Below are positions 53,822 through 61,362 of a stretch of 64,000 bases of DNA, one piece after another. The stretch's first letter is position 1. Each line of letters begins with the position of its first letter. A program made the translations under genes and the position numbers. Source of the DNA: JAUVKA01 sp964465145 (lineage in GTDB: Bacteria > Bacteroidota > Bacteroidia > Bacteroidales > UBA12481); contig CAYXJR010000001.1 of the NCBI GenBank assembly GCA_964465145.1, positions 75,494 through 139,493 of the forward strand. Reading direction: 5' to 3'. The notes beneath the pieces were generated by a model. The model was not told the origin of the DNA, made no database searches, and saw only the letters and a list, made by a program, of their open reading frames with translations.

Positions 53822-54792
53822 TGGCTAACTGTCACGGATGTTTAAAGGATAATATTGATGGGTTTTGCTCAGCATGTGAAACCAAATTATTTGACAGGTC
53901 TAAAGTTCCTTGCCAACTTGAATTTAATTGGAATGATATTCAAGATAGGATTATGGGGCAGCCTGCGGGATTCAGCATTTCAGGAGTACAAGCTAAAGGG
54001 TTTATTGGAAGAGATAAAAATAATCTTTTGGCTCCAGATAGGAATATTGAATCAATGTACATTATCAAGCCATTTTTAGATTCGGGGAGAACTTTATACA
54101 TTGATTCTCCAGCAAATGAACATTTGACTATGACTATGGCCGACCAATTGTTCAATATCTCAACAGCAAAATGTGGGTTTGTGAAATTTGCTAATGGGGA
54201 GCCAGCTTATCTTACAAGAAGATTTGATAGGGATAAAGAAGGTAAAGTACTACGTCAGGAAGATTTTGTCTCTGTATTAAATGCTGCTCCAGACACAAAC
54301 GACCACGGACTTTATAAGTATAATTCCTTCACCTACGAAGATGTTGGAATTAGACTTAATCCTACTGACCAGATTAGTTTCATTAGAATTCTAGTTTTCA
54401 ATTTCTTAACAGGCAATGGGGACGTTCACTTAAAAAACCTTTCTCTTTTGGAATCAGCTGATGGTGATATGTTATTATCTCCTTCATATGATTTGATGAA
54501 CACAAAACTTCACATCAATGACCCAAAAATAGCAATGAACTTGTTCAAAGAAATGGAGAGAACAAAACAAAATTCACTAACTGCCATATACGATTATAAA
54601 ATTAAAGACTTCTTTGAATTAGGAAAAAGAATAGGAGTAAAAGAAAGGATACTACTATCAATAGAAAAAGAATTTCGTGAGGCTAAAATGGATATGTTAT
54701 TGCTTGTTGATAAGTCATTTCTATCTGATACAGGAAAAATAAGGTATAAAAAAGTGGTGGAGTTGCACCATAATCAATTATTCATTCCTTGA
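53821..54792 (+). CDS. HipT-like Ser/Thr kinase toxin with an N-terminal zinc ribbon
   Basis: 323 residues. The first 19 hold two CxxC pairs (C4-C7 and C16-C19), a zinc ribbon. The kinase core follows: GFSISGVQAKGF with an S-I-S motif at 52-54 (HipT is regulated by phosphorylation of an SIS motif), IIKPF (Lys83), NEHLTMTMA, YLTRRFDRD, catalytic GNGDVHLKN (Asp201) and metal-binding SYDLMNT (Asp224). HipA-family kinases inactivate aminoacyl-tRNA synthetases; HipA targets GltX and HipT targets TrpS in E. coli. The target here is unknown. The zinc ribbon is not part of the E. coli proteins. AT-rich. Confidence 0.85.
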   Translation: MANCHGCLKDNIDGFCSACETKLFDRSKVPCQLEFNWNDIQDRIMGQPAGFSISGVQAKGFIGRDKNNLLAPDRNIESMYIIKPFLDSGRTLYIDSPANEHLTMTMADQLFNISTAKCGFVKFANGEPAYLTRRFDRDKEGKVLRQEDFVSVLNAAPDTNDHGLYKYNSFTYEDVGIRLNPTDQISFIRILVFNFLTGNGDVHLKNLSLLESADGDMLLSPSYDLMNTKLHINDPKIAMNLFKEMERTKQNSLTAIYDYKIKDFFELGKRIGVKERILLSIEKEFREAKMDMLLLVDKSFLSDTGKIRYKKVVELHHNQLFIP

Positions 54793-54818
54793 CAAATCAT
54801 TCTAAGGCGTAAGGCTTG

Positions 54819-55208
54819 AGGCGTAAGGCTTTAGGATAAGTATGGGTAATGAGTTTTAAGGTTAGAAGGAAATTGACAAGACATTCAATATTGCCCCATT
54901 TGCTAATTGCCTAATTGATTTTGGTATACTTCAAGACCCCAGTCGCTGAAACACACAAATATCACTTTTTCAATTGTTGAATCAATCCTCAGAAAATTCC
55001 TTACTTCGTTTATCGCGATCTCCGAGGCCTTTTCGATGGGGTATCCATAGACTCCGGTGCTGATTGAGGGGAAGGCGATGGTTTTGATATTATTTTCCGC
55101 GGCCAGCTGGAGGGAATTCCGGTAGCATGCGGCCAGCAGTTCAGGTTCATTTTTGGATCCACCTCGCCATACCGGCCCGACTGTATGGATCACATATTTG
55201 GCAGGCAA
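54819..55208. repeat. Direct duplication, copy 2 (390 bp)
   Basis: Nearly identical to 49325-49714, in the same orientation. The encoded macrodomain C-terminal part differs at three residues from copy 1. It stops sharply at 55208, where an esterase fragment begins. Confidence 0.9.
54903..55208 (-). pseudogene. Macrodomain gene fragment (C-terminal ~101 residues)
   Basis: Encodes LPAKYVIHTVGPVWRGGS through the C-terminus, matching residues ~69-169 of the intact macrodomain protein at 49409 except for three substitutions. The first 25 residues of the same copy lie at 57017-57100. Residues ~26-68 are missing and 1.8 kb of other DNA lies between. Confidence 0.9.
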
Positions 55209-55677
55209 TATGAAGTGAAAACCGGAGGAGCTGCGACATTCCTGGATTTTATTGAAAGAGAATTATTCCCCTTTGTTGAATCCAATTATCGTGTTTCCCC
55301 CACCAACAGGGGAATCGGAGGTTATTCCTAATGGTGGGCTGTTTTCACTTTACGTTTTGCTCAAAAAACCGCAGTTATTTAACATTTATTATGCCGGAAG
55401 CCCTTCCATTGGCCATGATAACGGAGTCCTTTTCAAATATGAAAAAGAATTAGCCTCTACGCATAAAGATTTGAATGCCAGTCTTTTCATGAGCGCAGGC
55501 AGCCTTGAAGGTTCGTGGATGCTGGAGAAGATGGAAAAAATGACTGATGTGCTGAAATCGCGGAATTACCCTGGACTGACGGTCGAAACCCATGTTTTTC
55601 CCGACGAATCACACCAGTCCTGTGTTCCCTCATCCGTCATGTGGGCGTTCAGGCTTCTTTATCTGGGGCAGAATTAA
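55206..55677 (+). pseudogene. Frameshifted 3' part of an esterase (alpha/beta hydrolase)
   Basis: From 55206 the frame reads YEVKTGGAATFLDFIERELFPFVESNYRVSPTNRGIGGYS and stops at TAA in the nucleophile elbow. One frame over, the match continues as NGGLFSLYVLLKKPQLFNIYYAGSPSIGHDN... DESHQSCVPSS to 55677. A single inserted base in the GYSLGG region explains it. The protein is of the IroE/Fes-like putative esterase family. The 5' part is missing at the macrodomain junction. Confidence 0.85.
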
Positions 55678-55683
55678 CAGCAA

Positions 55684-55732
55684 CCCGAATCCCGCAACAC
55701 GCATCCCGCATCCCGCAACTCGCAACACGTGT
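55684..55732. repeat. Heptamer array, 7 units (CCCGCAA type)
   Basis: CCCGAAT, CCCGCAA, CACGCAT, CCCGCAT, CCCGCAA, CTCGCAA, CACGTGT, starting 6 bp after the esterase remnant's stop. Same word family as inside the GH92 gene (13729-13763). Confidence 0.9.
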
Positions 55733-55922
55733 CCCCCTGTGGTTCGCAAACTCGTTGATATTGCGTCTCACTATAAGGCAAAATGCCTGTCCCGTTTAAT
55801 CCGGGGAGCTCAAGTAGGGCTTAATTTGATAAATCAAAAGATTTAAGTAATTTGCTATTAGCTAATTTACTCATTGCCTCATTACTAAACACTTATCCTC
55901 AAGCCTTATAATCCAATCTACC

Positions 55923-57011
55923 ATGAAACCTGAATCACAACGACTCCTTTCCCTCGATTTTTTCCGCGGGCTGACAATGTTCCTTCTGATAGCCGAATTT
56001 GCCCATCTGTTCCCGTACCTGGTGGATGAAAAATTTAAAGGGACCATTATCGGATTCTTAGGCAATCAATTGCATCATTGCTCCTGGGAAGGTTTGCATT
56101 TCTGGGATCTTATTCAGCCCTTCTTCATGTTCATCGTAGGTGTGGCCATGCCCCTTTCATTTGCCAACAGGAAGGCCAGGGGGCATACATCCAGACAGCT
56201 CACTTTTCATGTCCTGAAAAGGTCCCTGGTCCTTTTGCTGCTTGGCTGGGGATTATACTGTATCGTGCCAGGAAGGATTGTTTTCCGGTTCGACAATGTT
56301 CTGGCGCAGCTCTCTGTAACATATCTCCTGGCCTACCTGGTGATGCAGAAAAAGGCATGGTTCCAGATCGCATTCTCAATCCTCCTTCTTCTGATCACAG
56401 AAGGGCTGTACCGGTTTTTTCCAGTTGAAGGCTTCGACCGGGCATTTACAGCCGGGGAGAATTTCGGGGCATGGTTTAACCTGTTTATCCAGGGTGAGCC
56501 CGGCGATGGTTACTGGGCTTGTTTCAATGCATTCCCCACAGCTGCGCACACTATCTGGGGGGTACTGGCAGGAAAGCTGCTTATGAGCAGTGTGCCTGAC
56601 AAAAGGAAACTGAGCCTGCTGGTTCTTGCGGGAGCCATTGCCCTGGCTGCGGGCTACGGTCTCAGTCCGCTTACCCCTATAATAAAAAGGATCTCCACCT
56701 CCACTTTTGTTTTGGCAAGCGGTGGATGGACCCTTTTGGCGCTGGCCCTCAGCTACTGGGTGATTGAGGTGAAAAAATTCAGGAAGGTCATGTTCTTCGC
56801 TATTGTAGGGATGAACCCCCTGTTTATCTATCTCTTTGCTCATGTTGGCGGTGCAACGCTGCTCCGCGACATAGTCCATTCCTTCACCGGAACAATCTTT
56901 GGGTGGGCCGGCGACCTGACTGCCGGTGTTATAACCGGGCTGATTGTATTGTTCCTGCTCTGGTACATCTGCTACTGGCTGTATAAACGTAAAATATTTG
57001 TCAGGATTTAG
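55923..57011 (+). CDS. DUF5009/HGSNAT-like membrane acyltransferase
   Basis: 362 residues, about 10 TM segments. The N-terminus RLLSLDFFRGLTMFLLIAEFAH and IQPFFMFIVGVAMPLSFANRKARG are the signature of the heparan-alpha-glucosaminide N-acetyltransferase-like (DUF5009) family of Bacteroidota, often next to glycan genes. It may transfer an acetyl group to a sugar. It ends 15 bp before the macrodomain N-terminal fragment, so it was brought in together with the esterase fragment. Confidence 0.85.
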   Translation: MKPESQRLLSLDFFRGLTMFLLIAEFAHLFPYLVDEKFKGTIIGFLGNQLHHCSWEGLHFWDLIQPFFMFIVGVAMPLSFANRKARGHTSRQLTFHVLKRSLVLLLLGWGLYCIVPGRIVFRFDNVLAQLSVTYLLAYLVMQKKAWFQIAFSILLLLITEGLYRFFPVEGFDRAFTAGENFGAWFNLFIQGEPGDGYWACFNAFPTAAHTIWGVLAGKLLMSSVPDKRKLSLLVLAGAIALAAGYGLSPLTPIIKRISTSTFVLASGGWTLLALALSYWVIEVKKFRKVMFFAIVGMNPLFIYLFAHVGGATLLRDIVHSFTGTIFGWAGDLTAGVITGLIVLFLLWYICYWLYKRKIFVRI

Positions 57012-57016
57012 GATTA

Positions 57017-57100
57017 TCAGATTTTATTCGCTGCGTTAACGATCGCATCAACTTGGAGTTTGGTGATGTCGGCTTGTAGTAGTTCGATTTGGCTTTCCAT
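57017..57100 (-). pseudogene. Macrodomain gene fragment (N-terminal 25 residues)
   Basis: ATG 57100 (minus strand) opens MESQIELLQADITKLQVDAI followed by VNAAN, equivalent to the first 25 residues of the protein at 49409, then leaves the homology and stops. It is the 5' end of the broken second macrodomain copy. Confidence 0.85.
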
Positions 57101-57222
57101 AAATCAAATATAAATATCTTGGGCTTAAATAATTACACATCAGTTCATTAATTCATTGGCTAATTGACGAATTGGCTAATTGTCAACCAATCTACTGATC
57201 TTCTGATCCACCGATCCCCTGA
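57101..57222. repeat. Duplicated upstream flank with octamer arrays
   Basis: Matches 49919-50040 almost base for base, including the AATTGGCT and CTACTGAT octamer units, then diverges where copy 1 continues into the CTGTTCC heptamers. It shows the octamer arrays were copied together with the macrodomain gene. Confidence 0.88.
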
Positions 57223-57239
57223 TCTTTTTATTTTGGTTA

Positions 57240-57270
57240 TTGTAATTCCAGTTCAATTCAAGTACATTTA
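57240..57270 (+). promoter_or_regulatory. Candidate promoter TTG-N20-TACATTTA
   Basis: TTG at 57240-57242, 20-bp spacer, TACATTTA at 57263-57270, one base off the Bacteroidota -7 consensus. It lies 31 bp before the start of the pRiA4b-type gene. Confidence 0.5.
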
Positions 57271-57301
57271 TTTTTCATGTTAACTTATATTGATTTAAGC
57301 G

Positions 57302-58699
57302 ATGTCAGAAAATATTTACCAGTTACAAATTGAATTATTAGGTTCAAAGCCAGGCATATGGAGGAGGATTTTGGTGCAATCGGATTTATTGCTTTCGGAT
57401 TTTCACAAGCTTATCCAGACCACTATGGGATGGACAAATTCACACCTTCATCAATTTAAAAAGGATGGGAAGTTTTACGCAATAAAAGAGTCGGATGCGG
57501 ATTTTTGGGAGGAAATGAACATTGTTGATTATACAGGAATGACAATCTCCGATCTGTTAAAACAGGAAAATGACGATTTAATCTTTGAATATGACTTTGG
57601 TGACAGTTGGGAGCATGAAATTGTATTGGAAAGAATTTTACGCGCCGAGGAAAATAAATTTTATCCGGTCTGTATTGGGGGCAGAATGAATTGTCCGCCT
57701 GAAGACAGTGGTGGTATTCCAGGCTACCTTGAAATGCTGAAAATATTAAAACAGCCCGATCACGAGGAATACGATCAATATATGTCATGGCTCGGAGGTG
57801 AATTTGATCCCGGGTATTTCAATATTGATTTTGTAAACGGTTTACTTCAAAAGAAGAATTTCGGACTTCCTCAACCCTCAGAATTAGAACCAAACCAGAA
57901 CTCCCTGGTTGATTTTGAAGGGTACTCCCCTTTAGATATGGATTTTATTCTTTACCAAACCTTTGAAGATAATAGTCCGGTTAAACTACAGGAATTAGCT
58001 GAATCAGAATACTGTAATATCCCAATATTCAACCAGGTGAAGTATATTGCCAATCTTCTTGCTGATCACAAAGAGCTTAAATTAACAAACAAAGGATTTC
58101 TACCTGTAAAGATTGTAGCTGATATTTACAAGCAGGGTTTTATGAAGGATGAGCATATTGAATCGGGTATAACAAAATTATATAAGGAAACTGATTCAAA
58201 CACCATACATCTGCCAAGGATCCTTCTTGAAATATCAGGATTAACTAAAAAGCGAAATAACAAGCTCAGTCTGACGAAAAAGGGGAAAAATATTATTAAA
58301 GATGATTTTAAATTATTTAGTCTGATCTTTCAAATATTCACCACCAGGTTCAACTGGGCATATTTTGATGGATACGGAGAAAATAAAATCGCACAGCCTG
58401 GATTTGGATTTACATTGATTTTATTGAGTAAATATGGCCATGAGAAGCAAACCGACAGGTTTTATTCTGATAAATATTTTAGGGCCTTCCCCAAGCTTTT
58501 GGAAGGGGTCAATCCCTCATACGGTTCACGGGAACGAAATGCTGCCAATTGTTACTCCATACGGACTTTCAACAGGTTTCTGGATTTTTTTGGTTTAATT
58601 AAGATTGAACAGGTGAAAGGCTTGGACAAACCAAAATTTATTACAAAAACTGATCTTTTTGACAAATTAATAAAGATTTCGCCTCCGGGAGAGGTATAA
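57302..58699 (+). CDS. Plasmid pRiA4b ORF-3-like domain protein with a C-terminal extension
   Basis: 465 residues. The N-terminal ~180 residues are a pRiA4b ORF-3-like domain: YQLQIELLGSKPGIWRRILV, FHKLIQTTMGWTNSHLHQF, FEYDFGDSWEHEIVLE, CIGGRMNCPPEDSGGIPGY and WLGGEFDPGYFNID. The C-terminal ~270 residues have no recognised domain. The family is found on plasmids and islands and its function is unsettled. Followed after 5 bp by a truncated YkgJ-like gene. Confidence 0.85.
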   Translation: MSENIYQLQIELLGSKPGIWRRILVQSDLLLSDFHKLIQTTMGWTNSHLHQFKKDGKFYAIKESDADFWEEMNIVDYTGMTISDLLKQENDDLIFEYDFGDSWEHEIVLERILRAEENKFYPVCIGGRMNCPPEDSGGIPGYLEMLKILKQPDHEEYDQYMSWLGGEFDPGYFNIDFVNGLLQKKNFGLPQPSELEPNQNSLVDFEGYSPLDMDFILYQTFEDNSPVKLQELAESEYCNIPIFNQVKYIANLLADHKELKLTNKGFLPVKIVADIYKQGFMKDEHIESGITKLYKETDSNTIHLPRILLEISGLTKKRNNKLSLTKKGKNIIKDDFKLFSLIFQIFTTRFNWAYFDGYGENKIAQPGFGFTLILLSKYGHEKQTDRFYSDKYFRAFPKLLEGVNPSYGSRERNAANCYSIRTFNRFLDFFGLIKIEQVKGLDKPKFITKTDLFDKLIKISPPGEV

Positions 58700-58704
58700 A
58701 AAAG

Positions 58705-58944
58705 GTGCCAAAAAAAGAAAATTCGCTAAATTCATCCAGGGTAAATTGGATTAAAGCCATGAATATCGAAAAAGATCTTAATGTCCTAGAAAGAAATGCT
58801 AAAATCCGGGAGGACCAGAATTGGCGTTTCAGAAGTTATTTGAAAGGGAGTGATGATCCCGATGAAATTGACCGTATTGTTCATGAATTGAATGATAAGG
58901 TAACTTCTGAGATCGATTGCACCGAATGCGCCAATTGTTTATAA
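58705..58944 (+). pseudogene. Truncated YkgJ-family cysteine-cluster protein
   Basis: 79 residues from GTG, 5 bp behind the preceding gene. It ends EIDCTECANCL-stop, exactly at the CxxCxxCC motif with which YkgJ (UPF0153) proteins begin their metal-binding domain. The second Cys of the CC pair and everything after it are gone. The N-terminal helical part resembles the stretch that precedes this motif in Bacteroidota members. Confidence 0.55.
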
Positions 58945-59061
58945 TGTTTATGAAATGCTTAAGCGAAGACTTCATTTCAGGTAGGAAAGTCTAAGATTGG
59001 TCCAATGGGCCCTTGATAAGAATCTTTATAACATTAAAAAGATAGATAAAATCCACAAAAA

Positions 59062-59529
59062 ATGTCAAAACTCGTCAGGCAACTAGGTAGTATTGAACGC
59101 CATCTTCACAAAAATGAAATCATAGATCTGGCAACTGATAATGTTCAGGCCATAATAGATAGCAAAAAATACGATCTGTTAAGGGTTTATGTTGAATTGA
59201 AGCGGTATGAGACCTATCTCCATGGCCTTATAAAACAATTAAAGAAAGCTGCCCTCGAAAAAGCTGTAATGAAGGGATCTTCCTCATTCGAATATGATGA
59301 TGCAAGAATCAATATATCGAAGAGAACCAAATGGGATTTTTCCGTTGACGAAAAATGGTCAGACCTGGACAGACAGATCCAGCGACTTACAAAAGAGAGG
59401 AAGATCAGAGAAAAATACCTCAGGGACAGTAACAAAGTAAGGGTCATAACGGATAAAGAAACAGGCGAAATTATTGAGGAATTCGATCTTCCAACAGAAA
59501 TTCAATATGGATTGACCGTCAGGCTTTAG
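59062..59529 (+). CDS. Hypothetical protein, helical, unassigned
   Basis: 155 residues, highly charged with predicted long helices (LRVYVELKRYETYLHGLIKQLKKAALEKAV; DRQIQRLTKERKIREKYLRDSNKVRV). The phrase VITDKETGEIIEEFDLPTEIQYGLTVRL closes it. It resembles small proteins of prophages and plasmids in style, but no family is recognised. It lies just upstream of the orphan antitoxin. Confidence 0.5.
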   Translation: MSKLVRQLGSIERHLHKNEIIDLATDNVQAIIDSKKYDLLRVYVELKRYETYLHGLIKQLKKAALEKAVMKGSSSFEYDDARINISKRTKWDFSVDEKWSDLDRQIQRLTKERKIREKYLRDSNKVRVITDKETGEIIEEFDLPTEIQYGLTVRL

Positions 59530-59591
59530 CTCAAATATGTTTTAATAAGATTGGTACAGATAGCCGGAATGAGTATGAAGAAAGAGCTCAG

Positions 59592-59789
59592 ATGTTCATC
59601 ATAAGCGAGATGCTAAAGGAAGCAAGAAAAGAAGCTAAGATGACACAACAGGAACTTGCAGAGAAAGCAGGAACTAAAAAGAGCTATATTTCAAAAATTG
59701 AGAATGCTAAAGGAAATATTCAGCTTTCTACACTGATTAGAATATTTGAAAAAGGTTTAAACAGACAAATTGGTCTTACTTTTTTATAA
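59592..59789 (+). CDS. HigA-like XRE antitoxin, probably 5'-truncated
   Basis: 65 residues from ATG. MTQQELAEKAGTKKSYISKIENAKGNIQLSTLIRIFEKGL is a textbook XRE HTH. In frame upstream, codons from about 59550 read NKIGTDSRNEYEERAQ, the N-terminal lead normally present in HigA-type antitoxins of Bacteroidota, but no start codon for it is seen and no RelE/HigB toxin gene precedes. An orphan or decayed antitoxin. Confidence 0.65.
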   Translation: MFIISEMLKEARKEAKMTQQELAEKAGTKKSYISKIENAKGNIQLSTLIRIFEKGLNRQIGLTFL

Positions 59790-59948
59790 TTCGTACGCAC
59801 CCTAGTCGAGTAGGCGGCTGACCCCGTCCAAGATATAAGGATTAAAACATCTTGCCTGATTCTTTCCATTTTACGCTCTGGTATGCATCTATATGAATAG
59901 ATAGCTGATGACTTTTTATCGTCATTTTCAGTCGGATTTATTGATATT

Positions 59949-59968
59949 AGGTAAATAATTATTTACCT
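59949..59968. promoter_or_regulatory. 20-bp perfect palindrome before hicA
   Basis: AGGTAAATAATTATTTACCT reads the same on both strands and lies 20 bp before the hicA ATG, over the expected promoter. It is the likely HicB operator, since the HicB here has its own HTH. Confidence 0.75.
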
Positions 59969-59988
59969 TAGCCAAATGAATAATACCA

Positions 59989-60183
59989 ATGAAGTGTTCC
60001 GAATTACTCAGGATCCTAAAAAAAGATGGGTGGTATCCAATCTCACAAAATGGATCCCATGTTAAACTAAAGCATAATACAAAACTGGGAGTTCTGGTTT
60101 TCCCTGATCATGGAGCCCAGGAGCTTGGAAAAGGGATGGAAAACAAGATTAAGAAAGATGCAGGATTAAAATTAAGGAGTTGA
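59989..60183 (+). CDS. hicA: HicA toxin (mRNA interferase)
   Basis: 64 residues. The double-stranded-RNA-binding-like fold of HicA shows as LLRILKKDGWYPISQNGSHVKLKH with the catalytic His24 in GSHVKL, then VFPDHGAQELGKGMENKIKKDAGL. It cleaves mRNA when not bound by HicB. Toxin first, antitoxin second, 2 bp apart, the usual HicAB order. Confidence 0.9.
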   Translation: MKCSELLRILKKDGWYPISQNGSHVKLKHNTKLGVLVFPDHGAQELGKGMENKIKKDAGLKLRS

Positions 60184-60185
60184 TT

Positions 60186-60581
60186 ATGAAGAAAATGAAC
60201 AGGAAAATCATATTGATATTGGAAAAAACCGACACTGGTTTTTCTGCTTATGCAACTGAATATCCGATATATACCACCGGGAAAACTATTTCTGAGCTAT
60301 TGGATAATGCATTTGAGGCTGCTAACCTTTATTTTGAAGAAGATGAATTGAGAATTACTCACGAAAACATCAACTTTGAAATAGATTTTGAACAATTCTT
60401 TAAATATTACAGGGTATTAAATGCGAAATTCCTGGCTGAGAGGATCGGCATGAACCCTACACTATTATCTCAATATGTTCAGGGCAGAAAGAAACCTTCG
60501 AATTCACAAACGGAGAAAATTCTATTAGGGATCAACAAAATAGGACAAGAATTATCAGAGATAAAATTAATTCAACGATAA
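60186..60581 (+). CDS. hicB: HicB antitoxin with C-terminal HTH
   Basis: Start at ATG 60186 (131 residues); a TTG two codons upstream overlaps the hicA stop. The N-terminal partial RNase H-like domain (IILILEKTDTGFSAYATEYPIYTTGKTISELLDNAFEAANLYFEE) is followed by an XRE-type HTH (NAKFLAERIGMNPTLLSQYVQGRKKPSNSQTEKILLGINKIG). It neutralises HicA and represses the operon, probably through the palindrome at 59949. Confidence 0.9.
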   Translation: MKKMNRKIILILEKTDTGFSAYATEYPIYTTGKTISELLDNAFEAANLYFEEDELRITHENINFEIDFEQFFKYYRVLNAKFLAERIGMNPTLLSQYVQGRKKPSNSQTEKILLGINKIGQELSEIKLIQR

Positions 60582-60659
60582 TATCATTGGAAAAGGAATC
60601 CCAATACACCAATCTCCCAATCCACAGCTCCTGTTGTCATTTTAATAATTAATTTTTAC

Positions 60660-60678
60660 TACGACACATCTTGTCGTA
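60660..60678. promoter_or_regulatory. Inverted repeat TACGACA-N5-TGTCGTA before the AAA+ gene
   Basis: Perfect 7-bp arms, 9 bp upstream of TATCTTTG (60688-60695), which fits the -7 consensus TAnnTTTG. ATG 60714 of the interrupted AAA+ gene follows. A plausible operator, perhaps for the WYL regulator encoded by the same operon. Confidence 0.6.
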
Positions 60679-60713
60679 TCTAAGAAATATCTTTGGGTAA
60701 AATACTAGAATTA

Positions 60714-60792
60714 TGGAGTCTAATATCAAAAAAGCCATTCTTGGAAGTATTGGAAGAATTTTCGAGCAGGCAGAAAATTGCAAAATGAAACT
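60714..60792 (+). pseudogene. 5' end of the AAA+ ATPase gene, cut off by an IS200-like element
   Basis: ATG 60714 opens 26 codons (MESNIKKAILGSIGRIFEQA followed by ENCKMK) that end at the left border of the insertion. Removing 60793-61313 joins this frame to the downstream one as KMKLPLKRLEPAFFEKI without a shift, so this is the original start of the ATPase gene. Confidence 0.8.
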
Positions 60793-61313
60793 CCCCGCCG
60801 CAAGCAGCGGGGTATCTTAAAACAAAGATAATTGCTTCTCCTTATACAATACTTGATAGTCTTTCTCAACACCTTGATCTCGAACATATTTCGAAATACT
60901 CGATTCATCTCCAAACTTGCTCACTGTATTCACAAAATAGCCGTCAGTCCAAAATTCTCCTCCCCAAAGTTGATCCTTCACCTCAGGATGCTTCTTGAAT
61001 ATCTCCCTGGCTGTCAAACTCTTTACTGCCGTTATTATCTGAGTCGGACTCTTCATGGGAACACTCTGAATCAAAAAATGAACATGATCCTTGTCTACTC
61101 CTATCTCCAAAAAATGCATCTCGTACCGATTCTCAATTTCCAAACAGATCTCTTTCAACGTTTTATCCACTTCCTTACTGAAAACTACCCTGCGATACTT
61201 CGCTGGACACACAAAATGATACAACAAAACGCTAACATTGTGAGACTTATGTATATATTCGCTTCCGCTCATACTTTAAAGATACTGCTTTCGCCGCAAG
61301 CGGCGGGGAACTA
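60793..61313 (-). mobile_element. IS200-like insertion sequence (single-gene IS200/IS605 type)
   Basis: About 521 bp with one Y1 transposase gene, no terminal inverted repeats and no target duplication. Subterminal hairpins are present at both ends: CCCCGCCGCAAGCAGCGGGG at 60793-60812, and CGCCGC-AA-GCGGCG at about 61289-61303. Excision restores an open reading frame. Exact borders could be off by one or two bases. Confidence 0.8.
60817..61272 (-). CDS. tnpA: IS200-type Y1 HUH transposase
   Basis: 151 residues, full length for the family. HUH motif at DHVHFLI (His63, His65) and the single catalytic Tyr129 in SKYVRDQG with Gln133. LYHFVCPAKYRRVVF at the N-terminus and WGGEFWTDGYFVNTV are typical. 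It moves single-stranded DNA by peel-and-paste using the end hairpins. It appears intact, so recent insertion is likely. Confidence 0.92.
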   Translation of the reverse strand: MSGSEYIHKSHNVSVLLYHFVCPAKYRRVVFSKEVDKTLKEICLEIENRYEMHFLEIGVDKDHVHFLIQSVPMKSPTQIITAVKSLTAREIFKKHPEVKDQLWGGEFWTDGYFVNTVSKFGDESSISKYVRDQGVEKDYQVLYKEKQLSLF

Positions 61314-61362
61314 ACCCCTGAAGCGATTAGAACCGGCCTTCTTTGAAAAGATCGATAGCGAA

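Noticed and set aside
54903..55208. A short functional second macrodomain protein
   Set aside because: It lacks residues 1-68, including the NAAN and GGGVDGAIH ligand loops, and its apparent start is an internal TTG.
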